Source: Elysia crispata
Taxonomy: Eukaryota > Mollusca > Gastropoda > Plakobranchidae
Direction of reading: 5' to 3'
DNA: 64,000 nucleotides
NCBI GenBank assembly: GCA_033675545.1
Contig: JAWDGP010006701.1
Coordinates: forward strand, 62,001-126,000
Shown: piece after piece, positions 12,935 to 23,421 of the stretch
How positions within the stretch are numbered: the stretch's first letter is position 1
Layout: each line of letters starts with the position of its first letter
Program-made: the position numbers and the translations under genes
The notes under the pieces: model-generated
Told to the model about the DNA's origin: nothing
Databases searched by the model: none
Seen by the model: only the letters and a program-made list of their open reading frames with translations

Positions 12935-13276
12935 TTGATCTACATAATTTCAAGAATTTACGTCCACACCGTGGAGTATTTCCCAGTCAATAAATCTGGA
13001 CCGATTGTCTCTGCCCTACAACGGCGTTCAGAGTTCACGAGCTGGACCCATGTTAGTCAGAACAAACTGTTTTGCATGTCTTGTAATTTGGTCCTAGACC
13101 ATAGTCGAAAATCCTCTGTGGAGTCGCACACAAAGTCTATTCGACATAAGAGTTCCATGCAGAGGTTGAATGTGATCTTCATTCAAACAAAAAACAAAAT
13201 TGCCTCACCTGGGTTTTTCGTTAAGTTGCATCTGAACTACTCTGGTAATAAGTCCAACACATTATTTCTTAATTAG
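12935..13276 (+). pseudogene. CGGBP1-like / hAT transposase N-terminal zinc-finger fragment
   Basis: The open frame contains KLFCMSCNLVLDHSRKS followed by SVESHTKSIRHKSSMQR. This matches closely the BED-like C2H2 finger of vertebrate CGGBP1 (KLFCTSCNVVLNHVRKS...DHLKSKTH), a protein descended from a hAT transposase. The finger lies at about 13062-13170 with C-x2-C and two spaced His. After it the frame soon loses similarity and stops at 13276, with no catalytic domain seen nearby. I read it as a decayed hAT transposase 5' end. A domesticated CGGBP1-like gene is less likely because the protein is short and no further exon is visible. Confidence 0.55.
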
Positions 13277-14734
13277 AGCGTGTATAAATGTGTATCTTTC
13301 TTGGTATCAATCATATGTGTTATGAAAACTGTTTTAAATGTTCTCAGTCCAAATTAACAATTTTTTTTTAATTTCTTTTTGTGTGACAGTCAATATGGCT
13401 GTAGCCTACCACATAAAAATGTATAAAAATAATTGATTTTACTAATCAATTACAATTTCTCTTAGTAAACACAACTAAATAAGATTTAAATTATCAATAT
13501 TTCTTGCTGACATCAATATTTGCCTGTCAATTTGACCAAGCCAACTTCGTGAGAGATACTATTAGTAATATACAATTGTAGTTGTACATTTTTTTCGCAA
13601 AATTTTGCAAAACTTATGGCAAAATTTGGCAAAATTTGCTGTTTCAAATGGCAAAATTCCGCGGGGACAGAACAATAACAATGACGAATTACATGTAAAC
13701 AAATAGGCCTATACAAATACTTAAATACATGTAGTACAGTTGGTAGAGCCTTAGATCTAGGGTTATATAGTAGTGGAATCTAATCTCAAATTATCAATCA
13801 TATATAAGACTGTGATGGTAAAGTTTGCAAAATTGCTCATAGTCATTACTTCTGAGGCAGTTGCATTTCACACCATTTGTTTTTGAGCCTTATAGGGCTA
13901 ATCACCTGGAGGCAGCTCAGGATCAGAATCAACCAAAAAATTTAATACATGTGCACATTCATAATGACATAAAATCATGTAAAGTTTTTTTTCTGGTTCA
14001 TCCACACACTTAACTAAGCAGTGCATTTAATTTTATAACAAAATATCAACAGTTTGTGAGTAAAAAATTTTAAATAAAGGGTATAAAAATGTGTATAAGG
14101 TATAAAAATTTGTTATATCCCATAATTAAAGTGATTATCACAAGTGTTTGCAAAACCTTGTTTTGGATGCTTTTACCACCATACATGCTTATGGTGACAT
14201 GGCAAAACACAATAAGCATAATCATCATTTAAGTGTTAAACATTTAAACCCAAACATTTGACCCTTTATATCTCATATAAATTAAATATATTATTATACA
14301 AGAATAAATATATGAGCATTGCAATTTTTTTTTTGGTCTCTTAATAGCTTAAAAGAAGCTGGCGAACAAAAATGTGAGTACATTCAATTTGATTGGAATC
14401 ATGTAATTGCAAAGAAAAGGTACATTCTTCAAAAAAACAATGAACTTGAACTTTGGCTTACTGAGGGTCTCAATTTAGCTCTGGTGCCAACATTTTTCGC
14501 AGGTTATTTAAATAAGGCGGATAAAACATGAAGGTGTTGAACATGTAGAATTTAAAAAGCCCAACAAAAGGAAGACTTTCAGATTTTGTCCTAAATCATT
14601 TTTATCAATTTTAGGAAGTAAAACTACTTTTTCTCTAGCTCTGTTTTTCCTGTTTTAAACAGAAAGGGGTTTGCCAAAAAAAAAAATCAAATGATATGAA
14701 GGAACCCAAGATGCTGAGAGTGAAAATATAGAAA
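13277..14734. other. Intergenic DNA, TREX 3' flank
   Basis: No coding signal. Repeated GGCAAAATTT motifs occur at 13610-13660 and resemble a stretch at 12450-12510. A GTTGGTAGAGCC tRNA A-box-like string occurs near 13738-13755 without a B box. The part nearest 14735 should include the TREX 3' UTR. Confidence 0.4.
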
Positions 14735-17700
14735 TCAATACATCGGTGATATTGATCTTAGTGAAACAGCATTCTGGTCACACCATTTAGGGAACTTATT
14801 TATGGCTGCACCTCTTATAATCTGCAACATAGTACGGCAGTCATCTTCTGCTGTGTGAGATACATGAGGCTCCTGACCAAACACACGGAAATAGATCTTT
14901 GGTAATGAGTAGGATACCTTTGGTCCTATCCCTACTTTATCAGCATTCCCTTGTCTGTGGTTAGTGGTAACAGCTCCAGAGTATTCATCCTTTGGCTGTT
15001 TGGATGGTAACATCACTTTTTTAACATCTGCCATGGAGACTGAATGGAACTTTTCTGCGTGCTCCACTGCCTCCAGTAAAAGATTTTCAATTTCACTATC
15101 ATCACTCAGAGAAGAAAAACTGGACAAGTTACCTGGCTGTGATGCATTTTCTGTTTCCAGATATTTCTCCTTTTGAGGGAAAAGCTCCATTCTGTATTTT
15201 GAATCAAAGTTCGTTTGGGTGCTACTTGTCGGCTCACAGGCACCACAGAGTTTGGATTCAGCATCACATTTTGTGTCTTTTCGAGAATAAACTAATTTTC
15301 GATGTGATTCATCACTTTCATAAATCCCTGAGCAGGTCCCAAACAAATTCTGGCGTGGCCCTGTTCCTGCCTGTGTGGTAGTAGGACTAGGAGGGTTGGC
15401 TCGCTTGATTGGAACAGTTGGCTCCACCCTCTGCGCTTTCTTAGATGGAGTAGATAAATCTTTGACATCCCAGTAAGCTACAGTTCTTTCTGAGAAATCA
15501 CCAACATAGGAAGAATTGATACCATCTTTGTTTGATATTGTTTCATCCATGAGCTTTTCATAATCTTCTAAGGCTCTTTTTCTACAGGGCGAGGCCTTAT
15601 ACTCCCATAAATCCTGCTTCTCTGCCTCTTGCTCCTCATTATGCTTCCATAGGTCTCCCCATTTTTCACAGTTACCAGACTCCAGGTTGATTGTGCTTAC
15701 TGGCTTCATCATGACTTCAACTTCCTTGTTAGATTTTTTCTGTACAAAGTGTGGGACAGGTGGCAACCCATCAAATGATCTGAATGCTTCCAAACTGTCT
15801 GCACACAGTACATCTGGAACTTTCTGTAGTGAAGCTTTGAGCTCAGCAACCAATAATGGAAAGTCAAAACTGAAATGTAAATGAAAAGAAAATTTGTAAA
15901 ATAAAGACTTAAATCAATGACGTACTAACGCTTCAAAAAAAAAAATTATTGTTAGACTTAGAGCCCTACATCAACATTCACCAAGAAATGTGTTTGGCTT
16001 TATTAGATTAGTACAGTCTTCCCACAATTAAATTTAAACATTCTCTTAATTAACAATTACCATGAACTTTGCTTCCAAAAATGTCAGAATCAATGTAATC
16101 TTAATTCCAACAAACTAAAAAAAAATCCCCAAATTTTCGCCTTCTTTAACTTTATTTAAAAAAAAAAACCTTGAATAGAATGAACTCATTCTGGGACGAA
16201 CCTTGGCTATTACAAACTCAGAATCTTAAATTCAATAGAATTTTTCATTCTCTAATTTTTCTGGAGCAATAGCAAGATCTAATACAGTATGCATAATTAA
16301 AGGCACCTTGACTTAGCTCAAAATTCCTAAGCCAGCCACTCCTTTCTTTGACTCAGTTGAGTTCAAAACAACCAAGGCAAAAAAAAAAAAGGAAATGGGG
16401 TGGAGGGCATCATGGGACTGGTGGCTGGCAAGTGATCGATGAATTATCAATATCAGTCATCATAGGCATCTTGAGTGACTGTGTGTTAGACTGTTAATTA
16501 CTGAAACTAGGTGTAAGTGTTATGTCATACGCAATTATTTCCCTTGTTTTTCAATGACATTGGCTCCAAAGAATCTTGGATCCAACAAACTTGTTAACTA
16601 GAACAAGATGATTGGTTGGATGCAAAGTTCTAACAGTGTATGAACCTCCGGAGTTTTCAAAAGTGAAATATAGGCTAATTGATTTTCTGCAAAGAATTTC
16701 AGTGTTTTGACGATATCAATGCACTTCACACTTTCACATTTGACAATATTTTGGATCCAATAAATATGTCAATATCTGGGTACATCGATCACAGCTAATC
16801 TCTCTCATCTTAAATTAACTGTTAATGTATCATTGCAACTAGTCATAAAATATAGGATGTTTGATGTACATGAAGCGTCAAGCAGGGTTTACAGTACATC
16901 CAGACCACTGTTCAGTACACACTGTCTGCTACTCATTCAGGTCATTGTGACACAGTTGAAATACCACTTAAGTCAACTCCAAATTTTACCGTTATTCCTG
17001 GTCACTCACTCAGTTCCACATGAAAATTAAGAATAGCGAGGGACCTTGTGCTCAGAGCAATCAGTTGAAGCCTCGGCCTGCAATTGCTCTTTTTCTCAAC
17101 TTTAACGTGAAACTGTTATTGTCCATCAAAATTCTTTCTTAGTGAAAACTTTAAAACCCTTCATGTACTTTAAAGCCTTCAAAAAGAAAAAAAAATAATT
17201 TTTAGTGAGCGTTTTTTGTTGTTTTTTTTTCATTACACAGTATACATGTAAATCTTCAAGCATCAAGATGTGTTTGACAGCAAGAGAGTCATGCTCTGGC
17301 TAGGGGGTAGGCTTAATGCCTTACAGAATCTTTAAGAATACCTGTTTCCATTATGTGCCACCACACAAGTTGGCTGGGGAAGGTTCTGGAGAAACTGGCA
17401 CACCATGGATGCTTGAATCTTAAATGGTGCTAGCTGTTCTAAAGAATCATTATGCAAACCTGAGGGTGAAAGAAAAAAGGCAAGTTTGTCAAGTTGAACT
17501 TGAAAGATTCCCTAAATGATATCAATATATGATATTTACTGGAATGTACACACAAATCAAACCTTTTCATCTCTTAGGTCTTTTTATTTATGTCGTAATG
17601 ATTTTCATTTAAATTTATGGTTATGACCAGTATTAATTGCATTACCATTAATACCAAGCAGCTAATCTTTTAGCACTAAAGATACATGTTTACCGTATAT

Positions 17701-18207
17701 AGAGTTTAAGAGCAAATCTAAAAACCCCTTCCCTTAAAAATCAGTTCAGTTCAGAAGATTTCTCTTATTTTTTACAGATTGACGGGTACCGGTATGCAGT
17801 GTATACCATTAGCTGATTTGATAATGGTATTACATTTTCTAAATTTTAAATATCTACTCTTCAACATTCCATATTTAAAAAAAAACATTATTTTAGTTAC
17901 TCCCATTCACCTGTGATGCCAATGGATGCAGGACTGATTCTTTTCTTTGGATTAAAGCAAAGGCACAGCTTGTTGACAGCCCGCACGGTGGCATTCTTAA
18001 TTTCCAGCTCATCCCTAGTGAGAGCCAGGAAACAAAGCTCTGTTATTCGTGGATTGTTCCCCACACTTGGCAGGCCTGTGGTCTCAGTATCAAATAGTAC
18101 AAAGCATTGTATTTTGTGAGGAACCTCTTCAGTGGCAGCCATGTATATCTTTGTAAGATGCCACACTGACCACTCAATCATATATGCTTATAATATTTCT
18201 AGTCTCC
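14735..18207 (-). CDS. TREX-family DEDDh 3'-5' exonuclease, complete, with long insert
   Basis: The gene removes nucleotides from DNA 3' ends; in mammals TREX proteins clear stray cytosolic DNA or act in repair. Coding exons are 18142-17911 (the exon reaches back to an acceptor at 18208), 17459-17342 and 15869-14735. All introns are GT-AG, and the total is 1485 bp, or 494 codons plus stop. The catalytic residues are present: FDTETTGLP (D18, E20), VVAHNGNSFDFPLL (D119) and SHTAEDDCRTMLQ (H455, D460). The C-terminus SLRSISPMY matches the ...IRPMYG end of the TREX fold. There is no C-terminal membrane anchor, so the architecture is TREX2-like. Residues about 147-433 are a Ser/Glu/Lys-rich, probably disordered insert where mammalian TREX has a short loop. 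The start MAATEE is preferred because it sits close to the fold; an in-frame ATG at 18181 would add 13 residues. 5' noncoding exon(s) must lie upstream of 18208. Confidence 0.9.
15870..17341 (-). other. TREX intron 2
   Basis: This 1.5-kb GT-AG intron separates the VVAHNGN motif exon from the exon starting SFDFPLL. It holds no recognisable coding sequence. Confidence 0.7.
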
Positions 18208-19889
18208 CTGTAAAATGACAAAAAAAAAATGGTGTCATTACCACTCAAGAAGTTACAGTAAAAGCACAAAATACATGTATAATTTTATTTTACATGGATT
18301 TTTTCATAATATTGGACATTTATTACACCAAAAGAAAAAAAAAGCAAATAAAAGACATTGGGAAATGCCTAATCTGAGCTTTGAGAACAGTTGAACACTA
18401 GGCCTATCCACCCCAAACTTTTTCTTTTTTAAATTAAATTAGAGCAAAGTTTTTAAAAAATGATGCAGAGACCACATCAGTTGATCTTGAGACCTGCTAA
18501 TTCTAATTCTAAAAAAAAAAAATTTGTGAGCCTCCTTTAATCATACTATTAAGATTTAGTACACTGTGGAATAGTACTTTAGTAGTTCGAGAATAATGTC
18601 AGACCAAGACGGCGCACATGTCATGTACTGTTGTAGGCTAAACTTCTAGAGAATGAAACTTAAAGTGCTATAACATACAAGTTATCATTCATGTTCACGC
18701 CCGTTTCAAACTTTTCAATCTATTTCAGTTTTATTTTTACGGCTTGAAAATATTAAGACAACTTTTATTTAAATAATCTAATTAACCTGGTTTATGTGCA
18801 GCCTAATTGCTTTGCTCTTGTTCAAATGTTAAAAAAATAATCCCCTTTGAAGTTCGCAGAAAACAAATGTATCAATTATCATTCACTGAAAATTACCTGG
18901 GTCGATGAGCAGATTTACCCAAAATAACTGTGTTATTATCAGTACAATCTTGATCTATCTAACCTGATTTAATGATACATTACCAGTTCATATATATCTG
19001 ATTAAGAAAATGTAAACAAACAGGCATGCTGTTCGACGCACGTAAACAAAACCAACCAACGCCGGGTGAAGTCTATTATTTCGTTGATTAAATTACCCCG
19101 TTATAATATACAATCTCATATAATACAACACAAGTACGTAAAATTAATCTCGCCGAGAAGCCTACAACCGACGGGTAGTCAATTTTTTTCTTTTCCTCGC
19201 AACGATTTACGACTAATCTAGATTCTAGTTCAGGCTTTTATTAGCTTGTAGTAGTGCTAGGTACCATTTCATACCGAACCACACGCACGAAGCTGTGTAC
19301 ACATACGGGTAAATTCCCAGACACGCTAGGCCCAAGCAGATTCGTATTCTTTCTAAGGTTCTGCACCAACCTAGATTTAGAAATGTAGATACTTCCGGAA
19401 ACTGATTTTTAGGGCTTTCGTTATCATAAGAATACTGTTGAAAAATATAGAATCGTATAGAAAAGGATTTGTGTATTCTATAATTTGTGACAAAAACACA
19501 ATTAACATTGAAAAGCATACAACCGTTTAAAGGTCTATGGTCTAAAGGGTCTTCCTTATTTATCCCATAACAAGCCCAATTTTAGTACTTCGCGGAAAAT
19601 ATGACGTATGCATTCATGCTGTACCAGCCCACAAATAATCTCCAAAAAAAAAAATTAGTAGGCTATGTGATGACTTTACAATCAGTGGCCATTTTGTTTA
19701 CAGCATTTCATAAGAAAATTAGAGTAGACGATCCCTTTTCTATTCTTAGGAATAAAGAACTGTACCAAGCAATGTTGATTGGTTTTTAAACTCCACTCGC
19801 CACAGCTTGGATTTTTCACAAAGAGCTTTTTCGGGGGCGAGAAGGGAGTGAGGTCTTTGTGTGAAGGACGCCTCGAGGGTAGCAAGGTC
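18208..19889. promoter_or_regulatory. Divergent promoter region between TREX (-) and NR5B (+)
   Basis: The two genes are transcribed away from each other from this 1.7-kb interval. The TREX coding exon is preceded on the minus strand by a pyrimidine tract and AG at 18208-18209, so TREX has at least one noncoding 5' exon here. The stretch 19000-19330 and the stretch just before 19890 are richer in G+C and CpG than the surroundings, as expected near start sites. I cannot place a TATA box or exact start. Confidence 0.4.
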
Positions 19890-20008
19890 ATGGCCGGATG
19901 TCTTCGTAACATTTTCGCTGTTTTGATGATTCTCTTCACGAATGTACCTGTCGCTGAGAACTGGTCAGCATCCTCTCGCGTTGCGAGTTCAACAAATCTG
20001 AATGTCCA
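19800..20008 (+). other. Probable 5' exon of NR5B with upstream ORF
   Basis: A G+C-richer stretch ends in a strong donor, TCCA|GTAAGTTA, at 20008/20009. Joined to the acceptor at 21721/21722 it gives GTCCACCATGG around the receptor start, close to an ideal Kozak sequence, with an in-frame TGA just upstream. The exon also has an ATG at 19890 in good context. It opens a 45-codon upstream ORF whose start (CLRNIFAVLMILFTNVPVA) resembles a signal peptide and which would end at 21738-21740, past the receptor ATG. The exon's own 5' limit is a guess. Confidence 0.45.
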
Positions 20009-21721
20009 GTAAGTTACGTTGTGTTTCATTAAAGAATTGTCATGATTGGGTCACTCTAACCTTTTAGACACCGCCATTAAACACAGTTATGAAGCCACGA
20101 TCCTTTGAAACGTCTGGTTGTTTACACCATTAAAATATAAAATTTTAAACTCTGCGGTGGACTGAAATGTTCTCGTTCCCATGAGGAAATACAGGGGTTT
20201 CAAGTCAATAGATCTTTTGTTGCCAGTGTTTTATACTTTCATGTGTTTCAAATGGCCTTCACACTGCTACTTTCCTTGAACTTTGCCCACTTGTGGTAGG
20301 CATAATATCTACCCTCGAGTTCCATGCTTGACTTGGTTGCAGCGTTTCTATTTCGATGTAAATTAAACTCAATGTATGCTCAATATCTCACTTTAAAACT
20401 TATAATTTTAGTAAAGTATAGGTCGAGAGTCAAGGATTAAACAAATTGCCATTTAGGAGGAATATTTCAGATTCAAGATACCTAGCTTCAAATTCAAGCC
20501 AAAACTTCAAGACCTAATATGAGTAATAATCTAAATCTTGCACCTCATGGTAACAGATTATAATAATCAGACCACTAATAAATCAGTTGTCCTTTTTATT
20601 TTTAATTTAAAACAATCAGAAAATTATTTTTGGGCATGTTCATTGGTAATTATTCCACCTTCAATTATTCCTTACTGTTGCAGATTTTTGCTTCTGAAAC
20701 AAATTTATAAAAGGAAAGCATTTTATGCTTTGTTACTTCTTTTACAGGGTGAAAAAGAGTTTTAAAAATATTTTTTGCAAATAGTTTGAATGCCATCATT
20801 CTTAGACAAAAATGTGTTTCAGAATTGTTTTTTCTAGCACATCTAAGAAGTTTTCCAAAATAAAAATAATGTTTCAAACTGATAGTTTGGGTTGAGAAGT
20901 TACAAAAGAAAAACTAGCCTATAGATACTTGTAGATTTAATATCCACTCTATCTAGGATAGTTTGCAACTGTATATCATTATGACATCAAAACATAGTCA
21001 TTAGTGGCAGTGACTCGGACCATTGCAACTCACTGTCAAAGATATGTTACAGCGTGACCGCATTTGATTAAGTGACAAATCTATCACAAGAGGTGCAGCA
21101 TAAAATAGTCTTTTAAACACAAAAAACTGAAATCTTATTAGTAAGAATTGTTTGCTGATTTTGTAAAATTCCAATCAATTGAGTCTTCTCTCATACAGTA
21201 ATTATTTTTAAGTTTGACATAAATATGGGCAACTACGAATTCCTTCAAGGTAGTCTTTGAAAACCAGGGAGTCAACTTACCTGGACAGGTTTTGTTTGTT
21301 CTTTGTTTAGCCTAAACAAAAGGTTGATATGTTTTTTTTATGCTATTTTAAAAAATCTTTGCTAAAAGGAGCATAAATAGTGTGCAAATTGGTAATCATA
21401 TTTAGAAAAAGAAACTTTGTTTTAGAATAGATATAAATCTTTTTGTGGGTTCATAAAACATCTAATATATATCATTTTGTGTAATTATAAACACATTAGG
21501 TTCTCTGGAATCTTATGATCATCTAATTAATGGAAAATATGACATTCTCAGTCATGATTTTAGCTATTTCATGTAAGATTCTTATTATACATGTAACTCC
21601 AAAGAGGATCAAATGAGATACTCAAGATTTTCATTTGGCAGCTTAAAAGAGTTTTGACTTGTTAATATTATATTTATTTTTTGATCGTCATAATCTCTTA
21701 ATATCCTTTGCTTGTATTCAG
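20009..21721 (+). other. Inferred NR5B 5' intron
   Basis: Bounded by GTAAGT at 20009 and TTGTATTCAG ending at 21721. No coding signal inside. Confidence 0.45.
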
Positions 21722-21723
21722 CC

Positions 21724-23077
21724 ATGGCAGGACGCAGTGAGTTGGGCATTTCACCTGTGCTTTTGCAAGCAATCGCTCAAACTTTGACGTCGTCAGGATC
21801 TACATCAACACTTCCTTCTACGAGAGAAAGCTCAACAACAGCTGCTCCCCTCAGAGATAACTGTGTGGAAAACAACTCTCAAATTGTTAGTTCTGAAGTG
21901 AACACCAACTCAGTCAGTGTCCTGAGCTCTCACTCAGACTCACAGCTGCCACAAGATTGTTTAGATTCAGGTGATAGTTTTAGCACTAGATTCATTTTCA
22001 AAAGAAATATGGATGGGAGTAATGCAAATGAAGGTCATTCAGGTGGAGGAGTTGTCTCCCATTTATTGCAAAACTTGAATGAGCCTGTGGCACCTCTCAT
22101 GCCTCAGACACACACATCCATGCCTTCCTCTGTTGCCTCTTCATATGATCAACAGCTGTCTTTGAATGAGAATCGAGCAGTACTAACTGAGGCTGGACTC
22201 TCTATGCTTGGTATTCCTGCTACAACTGCTAGCCAAGCTAGTATTGGTTCTGGTGGAAGTTCATTTGAAGACTTGGGATTTTCTGACTCTCCAAAAGTGT
22301 CAGCAGCCCAAGCCTATCAGCAGGAGACAAGCACAGCAAACATGTCAAATGATGACATGACAAATTTTCTTCTTAAACAAGAGCGCTCTGAACACAAGTT
22401 TATCAATGAATCAGTAATGCAACAACAAGAGAACTCAACAGCAGGTGATACTTCTCAACATATGAACAGTGTCAGCAACATGCTGTCAGCTATTGCATCT
22501 CAGCACGCCCAGAAAAACAGTCCTAGTAATCAGAGGCAGCAAGAAAACAACCAGGAAAATATTCAGCAGCTTACAGAGGATCACAGTGCCAGCAGTCCTG
22601 TGACATTAGCAGCAGCATCCATCAGTGCCACAGCTACTACTACCACAAGCACTAACAAACCAATTATTATCTACAGCTATATTAACAATGAAGGGCAGGA
22701 GATCACTATGCCTGTCTCAACCACAGGCACACAAATTGTTCTCAATAACGGTGGCAGAATAACTTCAATGAGTGACACGGGTCAGACTGCTGTGAAAAAT
22801 CTGGGGACAGGGACATCTTCCGCCACCTACAGGGTTGTCCTCCAGCCACAAGGTACAGGGGTCACTGGCAACCCAGGAGGAGGCTTAAAGCAGTCACAAG
22901 CTGGGACAGTTACATTAGACTTAAACTGTGGCCAAGCAGCTAGTGGGACAAGAAGCAACAGTGCTGGTATTGCATCGGTATCAACATCACTCAGTATGGT
23001 GGTGCCAGTCACAGATGCTCAGAACACACAGGATGGCATGAATCAACCATGCCCTGTGTGTGGAGACAAAGTTTCAG
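21724..23077 (+). CDS. NR5B1: NR5B coding exon 1: N-terminal region and first Cys pair
   Basis: Encodes residues 1-451 plus one base. It is low in complexity and rich in Ser, Thr, Gln, Asn and Gly, without a recognised fold apart from CPVCGDKVS at the end. The ATG at 21724 is the first in frame in this exon. If joined to the exon ending at 20008, an in-frame ATG across the junction would add three residues (MST). Confidence 0.85.
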
Positions 23078-23238
23078 GTGATTTTAGTTTGTCCTTTCTT
23101 TGTGTTTAGATGAGCATTGTAACTTGACATCTTTGTTCAATAAGATTATATTACGACTCTTTGCATTCAGGTAGACATAAATCACTAATCTCTGAAGTAA
23201 AACTAAATATAAGATTCTCTGTCTGTCTCTCTGTCTCT

Positions 23239-23317
<79 letters not shown>

Positions 23318-23365
23318 CCTCGCTCTCGCTCTCTCTCTCTCTCTCTCTCTTTCCCGCCCCCCCCC

Positions 23366-23421
<56 letters not shown>

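Noticed and set aside
13735-13780. GTTGGTAGAGCC string as a tRNA gene
   Set aside because: No B box and no cloverleaf pairing could be drawn.
14964-15381. Plus-strand frames of 70-80 codons
   Set aside because: They are antisense to the large TREX exon.
19225-19518. 97-codon minus-strand frame upstream of TREX
   Set aside because: No recognisable domain or splice connection. It could be a 5' UTR but cannot be shown as coding.
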